A DNA stretch of 64,000 nt from Anaerolineales bacterium (GTDB lineage Bacteria; Chloroflexota; Anaerolineae; Anaerolineales; Villigracilaceae). The stretch lies in contig CP129482.1 of assembly GCA_030583925.1 (NCBI GenBank), positions 1,736,001 to 1,800,000 of the forward strand. The letters are read 5' to 3'. Shown here piece by piece: positions 18,387 to 26,754 of this stretch. Each line of letters starts with the position of its first letter. The stretch's first letter is position 1. A program made the translations under genes and the position numbers. Under the pieces are notes generated by a model, which searched no databases, was not told the origin of the DNA, and was given only the letters and a program-made list of their open reading frames with translations.

Positions 18387-18412
18387 CCAGCCCGATGAAA
18401 ACATCGGGCTGG
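18387..18412 (+). terminator. Hairpin between hpf and folE
   Basis: A perfect 11-bp stem CCAGCCCGATG/CATCGGGCTGG with an AAAA loop just after the hpf stop. Only a weak T-rich tail (ATTAT) follows, so it may be a leaky terminator, an attenuator or an mRNA-stabilising hairpin. The folE ribosome binding site starts 13 bases later. Confidence 0.6.
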
Positions 18413-18435
18413 ATTATCGTATCGGAGGAGCGCGA

Positions 18436-19056
18436 ATGACTTTTGACGATGATCTGGACGACGAATATACCGGCGCAATTGATCTCGAAGCGACGAGTCG
18501 AATCGTCTATGAATTGATCAAGTCGGTGGGCGAAAACCCCGAGCGCGAGGGTTTGAAAAATACTCCACATCGCGTGGCGCGCATGTATACCGAGTTACTG
18601 AACGGCTATTCGCTTGAGCCAGAAAAAATTCTAAACGGAGCGCTCTTCAACATCAGCTACGATGAAATGGTCATCGTGCGCGACATCGAGTTTTACAGTT
18701 TGTGCGAGCATCACATGCTGCCGTTCATCGGGCGCGCGCACGTGGCTTACATCCCCGCCGGTAAAGTGATCGGCTTATCCAAAATTCCGCGCATCGTGGA
18801 TCTGTACGCGCGCCGTTTGCAAATTCAAGAGCGCATGACGCGGCAGATCGCGGACTTCATCCAAGATACGCTCAAACCGCAAGGTGTGGCAGTGGTGGTC
18901 GAAGCGATGCATCTGTGCGCGATGATGCGCGGCGTAAAAAAACACGACGCGCGCATGACGACCTCCGCCATGCACGGCGCGTTCCGCGCGAATTTAGCCA
19001 CGCGGCAGGAATTTTTGGATAATATTTCGCGGGGATCGAAACCGGTTCAATTCTAA
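18436..19056 (+). CDS. folE: GTP cyclohydrolase I
   Basis: 206 aa. Converts GTP to 7,8-dihydroneopterin triphosphate, the first step to folate and tetrahydropterins. Diagnostic motifs are [12 protein letters not shown] (zinc Cys and His), the [15 protein letters not shown] segment, and [10 protein letters not shown] (third zinc Cys). Length and motifs are those of type IA. GGAGG lies before the ATG. It converges on folK and lies opposite the folM-folB-folK operon, and phhA is close by, so its product probably feeds both folate and the hydroxylase cofactor. Confidence 0.95.
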   Translation: MTFDDDLDDEYTGAIDLEATSRIVYELIKSVGENPEREGLKNTPHRVARMYTELLNGYSLEPEKILNGALFNISYDEMVIVRDIEFYSLCEHHMLPFIGRAHVAYIPAGKVIGLSKIPRIVDLYARRLQIQERMTRQIADFIQDTLKPQGVAVVVEAMHLCAMMRGVKKHDARMTTSAMHGAFRANLATRQEFLDNISRGSKPVQF

Positions 19057-19077
19057 GGGACGGCTGTCCCGCCCTCG

Positions 19078-19554
19078 TCAGCCTAACTCAAGCGGACGCG
19101 TCTCCATCCAAACCTCGCGGCGGAGGCGCGTCGCCGCGTCTTGAAGCGATTCTTTCGAAGCGGGATTTTTAAACTCGGGCAAAATTTCCGCCAGCGGAAC
19201 AACGACGAACGCCTGCGTCAGCCAGCGCTCGCCGACGATTTCTCCGTCGAATACGAGGATGTCAATGTCAATCGTGCGCGGGGCGAACTTATCCGCGCTG
19301 CGTTTGCGTCCGAGTTGCGTTTCGATGGGGCGGAGGACGGTCTCTTTCAACGCTGTCTGCGAAAGCGCTGTTTCGTATTCGAGGCAGGCGTTCAAGTAAT
19401 TGCCTCCGCCTCCGCCGACAGGCTTGGTTTCCCACACGCTTGAAGTTTTTCCGACCTGCCCATGTTGCGCGAGCAAGCGCGCCGCTTTCGGCAAATTAGA
19501 CTCAGGCTCAATGTTCGACCCCAGACTCAAGTAGGCGAGATGGACATCATTCAT
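19078..19554 (-). CDS. folK: 2-amino-4-hydroxy-6-hydroxymethyldihydropteridine pyrophosphokinase
   Basis: 158 aa. Transfers pyrophosphate from ATP to 6-hydroxymethyl-7,8-dihydropterin in folate synthesis. The start LAYLSLGSNIEP, the internal ETKPVGGGGGNYLNA (substrate loop) and the KFAPRTIDIDILVFDGE signature (R.IDiDil) are classic HPPK features. The ATG at 19554 is chosen because it directly precedes LAYLSLGSN; it overlaps the end of folB by 8 bases, so the two are translationally coupled. Confidence 0.93.
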   Translation of the reverse strand: MNDVHLAYLSLGSNIEPESNLPKAARLLAQHGQVGKTSSVWETKPVGGGGGNYLNACLEYETALSQTALKETVLRPIETQLGRKRSADKFAPRTIDIDILVFDGEIVGERWLTQAFVVVPLAEILPEFKNPASKESLQDAATRLRREVWMETRPLELG

Positions 19555-19903
19555 CGCGGCTGCGTTCGATCTCCACTCCGACCGATTCGGCGAACCGCAC
19601 CGCGCCTGGCTTTTCCACGCGGACAATGACTTTTTGAACCAATTTATCTTCGAGGCACAATTTTGCCAAATCGTTGGCGAGGGCTTCCACTGTCAGTCGT
19701 TGCGCCGTTTCGGCGTGCGCCATGATCTTCTTCGACATTTTGCTGTAATCCGCGCAGTCGTTGATGTGATCGGTCTCGGCGGCGCGGCGCGTGTCGGTGA
19801 AGAGGGTGATGTTGATGAGAATATTCTGGGCGCGGTTGCGTTCCCAATCGTTGACGCCGATCACGCCGCGGGCGAGCAGATTTTTGATGATGACTTTGTC
19901 CAT
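19547..19903 (-). CDS. folB: Dihydroneopterin aldolase
   Basis: 118 aa, the family's usual size. Catalyses retro-aldol cleavage of 7,8-dihydroneopterin to 6-hydroxymethyl-dihydropterin and glycolaldehyde, and can also epimerise to dihydromonapterin. Recognised by the start KVIIKNLLARGVIGVNDWERN (catalytic Glu region), DYSKMSKKI, the TVEALANDLAK helix and the closing VRVEKPGAVRFAESVGVEI. Ends 8 bases inside folK; starts 64 bases after folM. The order folM-folB-folK suggests one transcript. Confidence 0.94.
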   Translation of the reverse strand: MDKVIIKNLLARGVIGVNDWERNRAQNILINITLFTDTRRAAETDHINDCADYSKMSKKIMAHAETAQRLTVEALANDLAKLCLEDKLVQKVIVRVEKPGAVRFAESVGVEIERSRDE

Positions 19904-19967
19904 AGTTTTGAGTATCCTTTTGATCTGCGTGTAGCCAGACTGGAAATGGAGTTTGATGTTGAAAACA

Positions 19968-20696
19968 CTAAACTAGATTTCTTCCGCCATCCACGTGGAG
20001 AATCTCGCCAGTGATGTAGGTTGGCGAGGTGAGCAGGAATAATAACGCTTGTTCGACTTCGTTTTCTTTCGCCCAGCGTTTCATTGGGATGCTCTCGACG
20101 ATTTTGGAGTTGACGTTTCCATCCGCTGGCGGGAGGATGGCTCCGAGCGCCAAGCCATTGACGGTAATTTTTGGCGCAAGCGCGACTGCCATTGATTTTG
20201 TCATCGCCGCGAGGGCGGATTTGCTGACGGTGTAGGGGAAATGGTCTGCGGCGGGGCGCAGGGCGCGCCAATCGAGGATGTTGACGATGCGCGCGCCGTC
20301 GTCCGCTTGGCGGGCGAAGGTTTGGCTGAGGAGGAAGGGCGCGGTGAGGTTGATGGCGAGGTGGTTGTTCCAGTTTTCGAGAGTTGTCGAATCGAACGCG
20401 AGGGGCTCGAAGATCGCCGCGCTGTTGACGAGGAAATGCAGAGGCGTGGATTCGTTGACGAGGCGAATCAGGCGTCCCGTCGAGGATGAATCGGTTAAGT
20501 CCGCTTGAAAGACCCAGGCGCGTTGACCGAGTCCAATAATTTCGGCGCGCAGAGATTCGGCGTCCGATTCTGAATGGGCGTGGTGAATCGCAACATCCGC
20601 TCCAGCGCGCGCACACGCGAGGGCGAACATGCGACCGAGACGGCGCGCCGCGCCAGTGATGAGGACGGTTTTGTTTTTTAGCGGTTGGTCGGGCAT
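19968..20696 (-). CDS. folM: Pteridine reductase-like SDR (FolM/PTR1 type)
   Basis: 242 aa short-chain dehydrogenase. Two features separate it from ordinary SDRs and point to pteridine/dihydromonapterin reductases: the cofactor motif is TGAARRLGR rather than TGxxxGxG, and the residue normally Ser in the active site is Asp (VNILDWRALRP) ahead of Tyr and Lys (YTVSKSAL), as in PTR1 and FolM. Such enzymes reduce dihydropterins or dihydrofolate with NADPH. Adjacent folB/folK/folE and the divergent phhA support a role in making the tetrahydropterin cofactor. Start set at the ATG at 20696, 7 bases after a -10-like box. Confidence 0.82.
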   Translation of the reverse strand: MPDQPLKNKTVLITGAARRLGRMFALACARAGADVAIHHAHSESDAESLRAEIIGLGQRAWVFQADLTDSSSTGRLIRLVNESTPLHFLVNSAAIFEPLAFDSTTLENWNNHLAINLTAPFLLSQTFARQADDGARIVNILDWRALRPAADHFPYTVSKSALAAMTKSMAVALAPKITVNGLALGAILPPADGNVNSKIVESIPMKRWAKENEVEQALLFLLTSPTYITGEILHVDGGRNLV

Positions 20697-20703
20697 GTTT
20701 GGG

Positions 20704-20733
20704 ATTGTAATCCAGATTGGTAACATGCTGTAA
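20704..20733 (-). promoter_or_regulatory. Candidate promoter of folM-folB-folK
   Basis: Reading the minus strand, TTACAG (20733-20728) and TACAAT (20709-20704) have an 18-base spacer. The -10 is only 7 bases from the folM ATG, which predicts a leaderless or nearly leaderless mRNA. It lies back to back with the phhA promoter. Confidence 0.45.
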
Positions 20734-20734
20734 C

Positions 20735-20763
20735 TTGACGCTCGCATTTGGCGGTGTTATATT
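20735..20763 (+). promoter_or_regulatory. Candidate sigma-70-type promoter of phhA
   Basis: TTGACG (20735-20740) and TATATT (20758-20763) with an ideal 17-base spacer, 42 bases before the phhA ATG. Confidence 0.65.
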
Positions 20764-20805
20764 TTCTTCGCAAGCCGACCCTTCCATTTGAAGAAAGGTG
20801 AGAAC

Positions 20806-21819
20806 ATGGCTACAAATCAATCGCCGACTGTTTATACGGGGGAAATTGCCGAACAACACATTGACGCATCGAAAGAATATACGACTCAAAATCAAGAAAT
20901 TAATTTTTCTGCCGAACAGCACGCGATCTGGGCGGATCTGTACGCGGGCGTGCATCAGAGTTATCTGCTCGAACATATTTGCACCGAGTGGAAACGCGGC
21001 ATGGAACTGCTGGAATTAGATCCGAAAGGGATTTCGACGGTGGCGCATATGAACGAGCGCATTACACCGCGCACAGGCTGGCGCATCGAACGGACGGTGA
21101 TCCGTTACACGCTTGCCGACGATTGGTATAAAAAATTCGCCCAGCGCGTATTTTTGATCACGGATTATTTGCGGACGCGCGACCAGATGGAATTTACGCC
21201 CGAACCCGACATGTTCCATGACATCTTCGGGCATCTGCCGTTCTTGACGCAGGAGTTTTACGCGCGCATCGAAGATAAATTTGCGCCCGCTTACATGAAA
21301 GCGACGCAAGAGGAGCGCGAGGTGATCAAGCGGCTGGCGTGGTACAGCACGGAGTTTGGTCTGGTGGTGCAGGATAACCGCTTCAAGGTTTTCGGCGCGG
21401 GAATCATTTCGGGGCGCAAGGAGTTGACGCGCACGATCATGGAGTTCTACCGCCTCGGGCGCGACAACGTGCTCGATTACACCAAGCCGATCTTCCCGCA
21501 GTTGAACGCGCATTTTCAAGCCAACAAGAACAAACTGCACCGCATCATTGACGGGGTGAACGCGCTCCACCAAAAGGGACAGATGTCCTCCGCCGACGCG
21601 GGGTGGAACGTGGTGTTGTCGCTGTATCAAAATTTGGGCATCAAGCAGGACGGCATCTTCGGCGGCGAAGTGATCGTCGCGCCGTTCGACATCGAGACCA
21701 TTGCGCGCATCCCGAAGACGGTCTACGCGTTCAACCCGATGCTGTTCGTGTGCGAGTCGCTGGAGCGGATGGATGAGGTGTTGGAGTCGTATCTGGGTCC
21801 GATTGCGAAGAGGAGTTAA
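20806..21819 (+). CDS. phhA: Phenylalanine 4-monooxygenase (aromatic amino acid hydroxylase)
   Basis: 337 aa. Uses a tetrahydropterin, O2 and non-haem Fe(II) to turn phenylalanine into tyrosine. The iron ligands are visible: two His in PEPDMFHDIFGH and the Glu in WYSTEFGL. TPRTGWRIERT and FGAGIISG also match the catalytic domain of the biopterin-dependent hydroxylases. There is no ACT regulatory domain, but the N-terminus is longer than in short proteobacterial PhhA. The ATG at 20806 has AAAGGTGAG just upstream. A pteridine reductase is divergent, and the carbinolamine dehydratase phhB lies at 29.7 kb. Tryptophan or tyrosine as substrate cannot be excluded. Confidence 0.92.
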   Translation: MATNQSPTVYTGEIAEQHIDASKEYTTQNQEINFSAEQHAIWADLYAGVHQSYLLEHICTEWKRGMELLELDPKGISTVAHMNERITPRTGWRIERTVIRYTLADDWYKKFAQRVFLITDYLRTRDQMEFTPEPDMFHDIFGHLPFLTQEFYARIEDKFAPAYMKATQEEREVIKRLAWYSTEFGLVVQDNRFKVFGAGIISGRKELTRTIMEFYRLGRDNVLDYTKPIFPQLNAHFQANKNKLHRIIDGVNALHQKGQMSSADAGWNVVLSLYQNLGIKQDGIFGGEVIVAPFDIETIARIPKTVYAFNPMLFVCESLERMDEVLESYLGPIAKRS

Positions 21820-21853
21820 TCGGAATATCACCTCTATCTTTTCTTGAAACTGT

Positions 21854-22258
21854 ATGAAAATCGCTTGGAAAAAGACCTCAATCTCTATTTTGGTAGTTGG
21901 GATTAGCAGCGGGATATTCCTCTCGGCGCTGGTCGCAATATTTCTGCCTTTCTCCAATAAAGTCCTGCGTTTTTATCCGTTGTTGATGATAATGGCTTCT
22001 CTGCTGATACTTCAAGACAGAAAAATCATTAATGAAATTGTTGATGAAGACACTTTGGAATTGAGAGAAATGTGGTTTGTTGGCTTCGGGGTAATGTTGC
22101 TGGTTTTTGCGTCATTTGGCTTTCTGATAACCTTTAGCAAAGATTGGCTTGCAGTAGAGACGAGATATTATTGCGTTGCCATGGGTCTTCCGATTTTGGT
22201 TGCGTTCATTGCTCGAGCTATTGCAGGTGCAAATCAGATTGAGAAGAGTGGTTTGTAG
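21854..22258 (+). CDS. Unknown four-helix membrane protein
   Basis: Not recognised. 134 aa with four hydrophobic segments (about 10-32, 38-53, 72-92 and 105-123) separated by short charged loops (QDRKIINEIVDEDTLELRE). AT-richer than its neighbours. The last 41 bases overlap the converging lgt gene, so one of the two ends may be mis-set or the gene is a late arrival. Confidence 0.5.
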   Translation: MKIAWKKTSISILVVGISSGIFLSALVAIFLPFSNKVLRFYPLLMIMASLLILQDRKIINEIVDEDTLELREMWFVGFGVMLLVFASFGFLITFSKDWLAVETRYYCVAMGLPILVAFIARAIAGANQIEKSGL

Positions 22259-22964
22259 AGTTCCCTGGTAAGAAGAAAAATACAACGCACAATATTGCCC
22301 ACGCGACGATCTGCGCTAAACGAAATTCACCGAATACAAAAACGCTATCCCCGCGAAATGTTTCGAGGAAGAGACGCGCGCCCGCGGTGAGGGCAACGAA
22401 ATTGAGAAATAGCACGCTGGGGGATGATGACGATTTGCGAAACCAAATGATTCCGAAAATGATCAGCGCGGCGATCAACTCGTAGATTTGAGTTGGGTGG
22501 CGGGTTTCGTTCCAGAGGTCGATGCCCCAGGGTAGGTCGGTGGGAGCGCCGAAGGCTGTGCCAGCCGCGAGGTGGGAGAGGTGGAGTCCGATGGCGAGGA
22601 ATGCGAAAATGGGAGTCAACGCGTCGAGCGCGCCCCAAAACGGGAGATTTTGTTTCTTGCCGTAGATGAATCCAACCAGAGCCGCGACGAGGAATCCGCT
22701 GGTTGAATCAAACAAGTCAATGTTGAGGGAGAAAATGTTGAGCGGGGATTCGGTGAAAGCCGAATAATTCGTCAGCGCGAAGAGAATCCGCCCGCCGATG
22801 AGGAAGCCGAACAAACTGTAAAAGACGAGGTTGTTGAGCGCGTCTTTCGAGATGCCGTGACGGTCGCTCCGTTTTTCGGCGAGGGCGAGTCCGATCCACA
22901 GCGCGGCGACGAGGAGGATGATGTCGCGGGGTGGGGCGAAGAGGGCGCGGAAGAGGGTGAGCAT
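22218..22964 (-). CDS. lgt: Prolipoprotein diacylglyceryl transferase-like protein
   Basis: 248 aa membrane protein with about seven helices. The family signatures are recognisable: FLIGGRILFALTNYSAF in the first half, and HLAAGTAFGAPTDLPWGID followed by RHPTQIYEL. Lgt moves diacylglycerol from phosphatidylglycerol to the lipobox cysteine of prolipoproteins. It is a little shorter than E. coli Lgt, and the Arg-Asn-rich loop differs (HLSHLAAG in place of RIGNFxNGE), so activity is less certain than family membership. Stands alone on the minus strand, with a palindromic repeat region upstream. Confidence 0.78.
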   Translation of the reverse strand: MLTLFRALFAPPRDIILLVAALWIGLALAEKRSDRHGISKDALNNLVFYSLFGFLIGGRILFALTNYSAFTESPLNIFSLNIDLFDSTSGFLVAALVGFIYGKKQNLPFWGALDALTPIFAFLAIGLHLSHLAAGTAFGAPTDLPWGIDLWNETRHPTQIYELIAALIIFGIIWFRKSSSSPSVLFLNFVALTAGARLFLETFRGDSVFVFGEFRLAQIVAWAILCVVFFFLPGNSTNHSSQSDLHLQ

Positions 22965-22975
22965 GAATAAATACA

Positions 22976-23174
22976 GGTGGTTGAGTAGGGACGGTGATTT
23001 TTCCGTCCCGTATCGAAACCACCGAGGCAGAAAGGCAATAATTATTTCAATGCTTGCGTACTTGTGGTCTCGGTTTCGACAAGCTCAACCCAGCGGATAC
23101 GTCCCGCGACGCTTCGTCTTCGCCGCCAACGAGCGGCGGCTCCGCTCAGCGCGGCGGGACTACTCGACCACCGA
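22976..23174. repeat. Composite palindromic repeat (family A, copy 2)
   Basis: Fills the 215-base gap between lgt and the thioredoxin gene. Module one (22976-23023) has arms GGTTGAGTAG and TATCGAAACCACC; module two (23064-23174) runs from GTGGTCTCGGTTTCGAC to GACTACTCGACCACCGAG. Between them lie about 40 AT-rich bases. The layout is the same as at 3916-4070, and GGTCTCGGTTTCGAC and CTCAACCCAGCGGATAC are shared. Confidence 0.7.
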
Positions 23175-23179
23175 GTTGC

Positions 23180-23716
23180 TTATTTCAAAATCTCCTCCAC
23201 CCGCGTGCGCAACAGCGCCTCCGCCATTGGTCCGCCGATGACGACTTCGCGGATGATGCCATCTCGGTCGATGAAAAATGAGGAGGGGAGCGATCGAAGT
23301 TGATACGCACGCGCGGCCTCGCCTGTTTCGTCGAGCAGGATAGGAAACGTCAGTCCGTGGTCTTGCACGAACGGAGGCACGGCGGAGAGTTTGTCTTGAT
23401 AGGTCATGTCAATTGCGAAGACGATGAAGCCCTCGTCTTTGTATTCGTTGTAGACTTTTTCGATGGCGGGCATTTCGGCGCGGCAGGGCGGGCACCAAGT
23501 CGCCCAAAGATTCACCAACACCGCTTGTCCGCGAAAATCGGAGAGGCGAATCGTTTCACCGTCGGTTGTTGGCAGAGAAAAATCGGGAGCGAGAAAATTT
23601 CGTTGGGGCGCGGCAGCCGTCCCTACGAAAGAAGCGGCGTTTTTGTCCGCGCTGATGAATATCCACACCAATCCCGCGATCAAGATCAATCCATAAAAAA
23701 ATTTTCGTTGCATCAT
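23180..23716 (-). CDS. TlpA/ResA-type membrane-anchored thiol-disulfide oxidoreductase
   Basis: 178 aa. One N-terminal membrane anchor (about 5-22), then a thioredoxin fold facing outside. It begins with the AhpC/TSA-like [21 protein letters not shown] and has the active site [13 protein letters not shown] (about residues 70-82) and a cis-Pro region LPSSFFID. Members reduce extracytoplasmic disulfides, for example in cytochrome c maturation; no cytochrome genes are nearby, so its partner is unknown. Two starts one codon apart are possible (23716/23713). Confidence 0.88.
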   Translation of the reverse strand: MMQRKFFYGLILIAGLVWIFISADKNAASFVGTAAAPQRNFLAPDFSLPTTDGETIRLSDFRGQAVLVNLWATWCPPCRAEMPAIEKVYNEYKDEGFIVFAIDMTYQDKLSAVPPFVQDHGLTFPILLDETGEAARAYQLRSLPSSFFIDRDGIIREVVIGGPMAEALLRTRVEEILK

Positions 23717-23760
23717 TTATCTTGTGCGCGCTGACGCGGAAAATCTTACTCTCACGGTGG

Positions 23761-23766
23761 TACAAT
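23761..23766 (+). promoter_or_regulatory. Candidate -10 box of tkt, adjacent to the start codon
   Basis: TACAAT with only 6 bases (AATTAT) before the transketolase ATG. No convincing -35 at the proper distance. It suggests a leaderless transcript. Confidence 0.35.
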
Positions 23767-23772
23767 AATTAT

Positions 23773-25746
23773 ATGACTACTGACCTTCAATCTCGCGCGA
23801 TCAACACGATTCGTTTTCTTTCAGCGGATGCTGTGCAAAAAGCGAACTCGGGTCATCCCGGACTTCCGATGGGCGCGGCGGCGATGGCGTTCGCGCTCTG
23901 GACGCGTCATCTGCGACACAACCCGCGCAATCCAAAGTGGATGGGACGCGACCGTTTCATCCTTTCAGGCGGACATGGTTCGATGCTCCTTTACTCTTTG
24001 TTGCATCTGACGGGTTACGATGTGAGCCTCGACGACATCAAAAATTTTCGACAGTTCGGAAGCATCACGCCTGGTCATCCCGAGCACGGACTCACGCCTG
24101 GCGTCGAAGTGACGACGGGTCCGCTGGGGCAGGGATTTGCGCAAGGCGTGGGCATGGCGATTGCGGCGAGTCATCTTGCCGCTGAGTTCAACAAACCGAA
24201 TCATGAATTGATTGATTCGTTTATTTATGGAATTGTCACGGACGGCGATTTGATGGAAGGCGTCGCTTCGGAAGCCGCGTCGCTTGCGGGACATTTGCAG
24301 TTGGGGCGAATCATTTATTTGTACGACGATAATCACATTTCGATTGACGGCTCGACGGATTTGGCATTCACTGAAAACCGCGCCGCGCGCTTTGAAGCGT
24401 ACGGCTGGCACGTTCAAACGGTGAGCGACGGCAACGACGTGGACGCGATTGATAAAGCCATCGAAGCCGCGAAAGCCGACCCGCGTCCGTCCATCATCAT
24501 GTGCCGCACGACGATCGGATTTGGCGCGCCGCATCGCCAAGGGACATCGAAGGCGCACGGCGAACCGCTCGGCGATGAAGAGTTGAACGCGGCGAAAGAA
24601 AATTTGGGCTGGCCCCTCGAGCCGCGTTTCCTCATCCCTGGCGATGTTTTGGAGTTTTATCGGAACGCGGTGGAAGTGGGGCGAAGCAGGGAAGACGAAT
24701 GGGAGAAGATGTTCGTCGCTTACAAAGCGGAATATCCTGAACTTGGCGCGGAACTCGAACGCCGCTTGAAGGGCGAATTGCCCGCTGGCTGGGATTCCGA
24801 TTTGCCGATTTTCCCCGCTGATGAAAAAGGAATGGCGACGCGTGCTTCCTCAGGCAAAGTGTTGGACGCGCTGGCGGCGAAGTTGCCCGAACTCCTCGGC
24901 GGTTCAGCGGATTTGACTCCGTCTAACAACACGAAATTTGTCGAGGCGGGCGAATACCAAAAGGAGAATCGAAGCGGTCGTTACGTCCACTTTGGCGTGC
25001 GCGAACACGGCATGGGCGCGGCGTTGAATGGGACGAATCTCTACGGCGGCGTCATCGCGTATGGCGGTACATTCCTCATCTTTTCGGATTACATGAAGCC
25101 TGCCATTCGTCTCGCCGCAATCTCGCACGCGCCGACCATTTTTGTGTTTACGCATGATTCCGTCGGTCTCGGCGAAGATGGACCGACGCACCAGCCCATC
25201 GAGCAACTCGCCGCGTTGCGGGCAATTCCCAATCTGGTGACAATCCGTCCTGCGGACGCGAACGAGGTCCGCGAGGCGTGGAAGGTGGCGATCTCGCGTC
25301 GAAACGGACCGACCGCGCTTGCACTCACTCGTCAAGCGGTTCCTACGCTTGAGGCGGGACAAATTGGCAATTTGTCCAACGGGGCGTATGTGCTGAAAGA
25401 CTTCGGGACTCCCGAAGTTATCCTCATGGCATCTGGCTCGGAAGTCAGTCTCATCATGGGCGCGGCGCAGAAACTGCACGAAGAAGGCAAAGGTGTGCGC
25501 GTGGTGTCATTCCCAAGTTGGGAGTTGTTCGAGAAACAGGACGAGGCATACAAGGAGTCGGTCCTACCGAAAAATATTCAGGCGCGACTCGCTGTCGAAG
25601 CGGGAGCCAGCCTCGGCTGGGAACGATACGCCAAGTCCACGCTGTGCATTGACCACTACGGCGCGTCCGCTCCGTATAAAGTGATCTTTGAGAAGTTTGG
25701 ATTTACGGTTGAGAATGTTGTGAAGAGAGCGAAGGAGTTACTGTAG
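23773..25746 (+). CDS. tkt: Transketolase
   Basis: 657 aa, typical for bacterial transketolase. Thiamine-diphosphate enzyme moving two-carbon units in the non-oxidative pentose phosphate pathway. Conserved parts are [14 protein letters not shown] near the N-terminus, [14 protein letters not shown], the ThDP motif ([20 protein letters not shown]), [10 protein letters not shown], and [17 protein letters not shown] in the pyrimidine domain. The ATG at 23773 is favoured over the upstream frame because [17 protein letters not shown] fits the family N-terminus. Followed by rpiB after a palindrome. Confidence 0.96.
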   Translation: MTTDLQSRAINTIRFLSADAVQKANSGHPGLPMGAAAMAFALWTRHLRHNPRNPKWMGRDRFILSGGHGSMLLYSLLHLTGYDVSLDDIKNFRQFGSITPGHPEHGLTPGVEVTTGPLGQGFAQGVGMAIAASHLAAEFNKPNHELIDSFIYGIVTDGDLMEGVASEAASLAGHLQLGRIIYLYDDNHISIDGSTDLAFTENRAARFEAYGWHVQTVSDGNDVDAIDKAIEAAKADPRPSIIMCRTTIGFGAPHRQGTSKAHGEPLGDEELNAAKENLGWPLEPRFLIPGDVLEFYRNAVEVGRSREDEWEKMFVAYKAEYPELGAELERRLKGELPAGWDSDLPIFPADEKGMATRASSGKVLDALAAKLPELLGGSADLTPSNNTKFVEAGEYQKENRSGRYVHFGVREHGMGAALNGTNLYGGVIAYGGTFLIFSDYMKPAIRLAAISHAPTIFVFTHDSVGLGEDGPTHQPIEQLAALRAIPNLVTIRPADANEVREAWKVAISRRNGPTALALTRQAVPTLEAGQIGNLSNGAYVLKDFGTPEVILMASGSEVSLIMGAAQKLHEEGKGVRVVSFPSWELFEKQDEAYKESVLPKNIQARLAVEAGASLGWERYAKSTLCIDHYGASAPYKVIFEKFGFTVENVVKRAKELL

Positions 25747-25768
25747 TGACGACTTAAGTCGTCACTAC
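25743..25768. repeat. Perfect 26-base palindrome (family B, copy 1)
   Basis: Self-complementary sequence centred on CGACTTAAGTCG, spanning the tkt stop codon (25744-25746) and the tkt-rpiB gap. A related palindrome with the same core lies at 36136-36161. It could fold as a hairpin in the mRNA between the two pentose phosphate genes. Confidence 0.75.
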
Positions 25769-25779
25769 ACGGAGTATCA

Positions 25780-26250
25780 ATGAAAATCGCAGTAGGCTTT
25801 GATCATGCGGGCTTCCCGCTCAAACAAACCGTTCTGGAATCCGTCCGTGCGGCGGGACACGAACCCCTCGACCTTGGCACAAACTCCGCCGAGTCGGTGG
25901 ACTTCCCCGATTTCGCTGAAAAGGTTGGACGCGCCATCCAAAACGGAGAAGCCGAGCGCGGCATCATCGTTTGCGGATCGGGCATCGGCGCATGTATCGC
26001 GGCGAACAAGATGAAGGGCGTGTATTCGTCCATTTGCCACGACACGTACTCCGCCGCGCAAGGCGTGATGCACGACGACATGAACGTGCTTTGTCTCGGC
26101 GGTCGCGTGATCGGACCCGAACTCGCCAAAGCCCTCATCCCTGCGTTTTTGAATGCGGAATATCAAGGAAACAAGGCGGGAGGGGAGAGGTTGGCGAGGA
26201 GGGTAGGGAAGATTCATAAACTTGAAGATGTTGGCAGGTTGGAAAGTTAG
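25780..26250 (+). CDS. rpiB: Ribose-5-phosphate isomerase B
   Basis: 156 aa. Interconverts ribose-5-phosphate and ribulose-5-phosphate. RpiB/LacAB signatures: MKIAVGFDHAGFPLK with the HAG motif, VDFPDFAEKV, and VCGSGIGACIAANK (phosphate/active Cys loop) followed by HDTYSA and MNVLCLGGRVIG. The last residues (DVGRLES) and stop are written in a dispersed repeat (26236-26277), so the original C-terminus may have been altered. Lies between tkt and the tal-pgi fusion. Confidence 0.94.
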   Translation: MKIAVGFDHAGFPLKQTVLESVRAAGHEPLDLGTNSAESVDFPDFAEKVGRAIQNGEAERGIIVCGSGIGACIAANKMKGVYSSICHDTYSAAQGVMHDDMNVLCLGGRVIGPELAKALIPAFLNAEYQGNKAGGERLARRVGKIHKLEDVGRLES

Positions 26251-26277
26251 CAAGTTTGCAGGTTAACTTTCCAACCT
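26236..26277. repeat. Inverted repeat covering the 3' end of rpiB
   Basis: The 14-base perfect arm AGGTTGGAAAGTTA (26236-26249) mirrors 26264-26277. Similar words (AACCTGTAA, AACTTTC) recur before ileS (32873-32914) and around the S23-type gene, pointing to a dispersed repeat family. Confidence 0.65.
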
Positions 26278-26308
26278 GTAAACCTGTAAACTTTCGAACG
26301 GAGAGAAT

Positions 26309-26719
26309 ATGTCGACTATCACGCGCTTTGAAGAAATCGAAGCATGGCAAACGGCTAGAGAGCTGACAAAGATGATTTATTCGTTTACTGAAGAGAGTAG
26401 GTTTTCTAAGGATTTTGGATTGAAAGACCAAATACGTCGAGCGTCAGTTTCGATTATGAGCAACATCGCGGAAGGATTTGAAAGTCAAACCCAAGCCCAG
26501 TTCATTCGATATCTAGGACTCGCGAAAGCCTCAGCGGGAGAAGTTAGATCTCAATTATACGTTTCGCGCGACCTCGATTACATAACCCAGGAACAGTTTA
26601 CAAAAGCCTTTGCGGTGGCAGAAAAAGCTTCCCGCCAAACCGCTCGTTTTATTTCATATCTCGAAACGCACCCTCAATCTCAGAAAGTTCGTGAAGACTC
26701 CGCTGAATACGAAGTCTAA
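26309..26719 (+). CDS. Four-helix bundle protein (S23/IVP family)
   Basis: 136 aa. Matches the family first seen in intervening sequences of 23S rRNA: FEEIEAWQTARELTK at the start, then SRFSKDFGLKDQIRRASVSIMSNIAEGFE and FIRYLGLAKASAGEVRSQLY. These proteins form four-helix bundles and pentamers. Their function is unclear, though relatives (Avd) serve diversity-generating retroelements; no reverse transcriptase is seen here. The gene interrupts an otherwise continuous pentose-phosphate cluster and is flanked by 15-base perfect inverted repeats (26242-26256 and 26718-26732), so it may be a passenger on a small mobile unit. Confidence 0.88.
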   Translation: MSTITRFEEIEAWQTARELTKMIYSFTEESRFSKDFGLKDQIRRASVSIMSNIAEGFESQTQAQFIRYLGLAKASAGEVRSQLYVSRDLDYITQEQFTKAFAVAEKASRQTARFISYLETHPQSQKVREDSAEYEV

Positions 26720-26754
26720 CTTGCTAACTTTCAAACTTTTAAACGGAAAAGATT

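Noticed and set aside
19861..20976. 371-codon minus-strand frame across folM
   Set aside because: Arg/Pro-rich composition typical of an off-frame reading of GC-rich DNA; the other frame holds an intact SDR.
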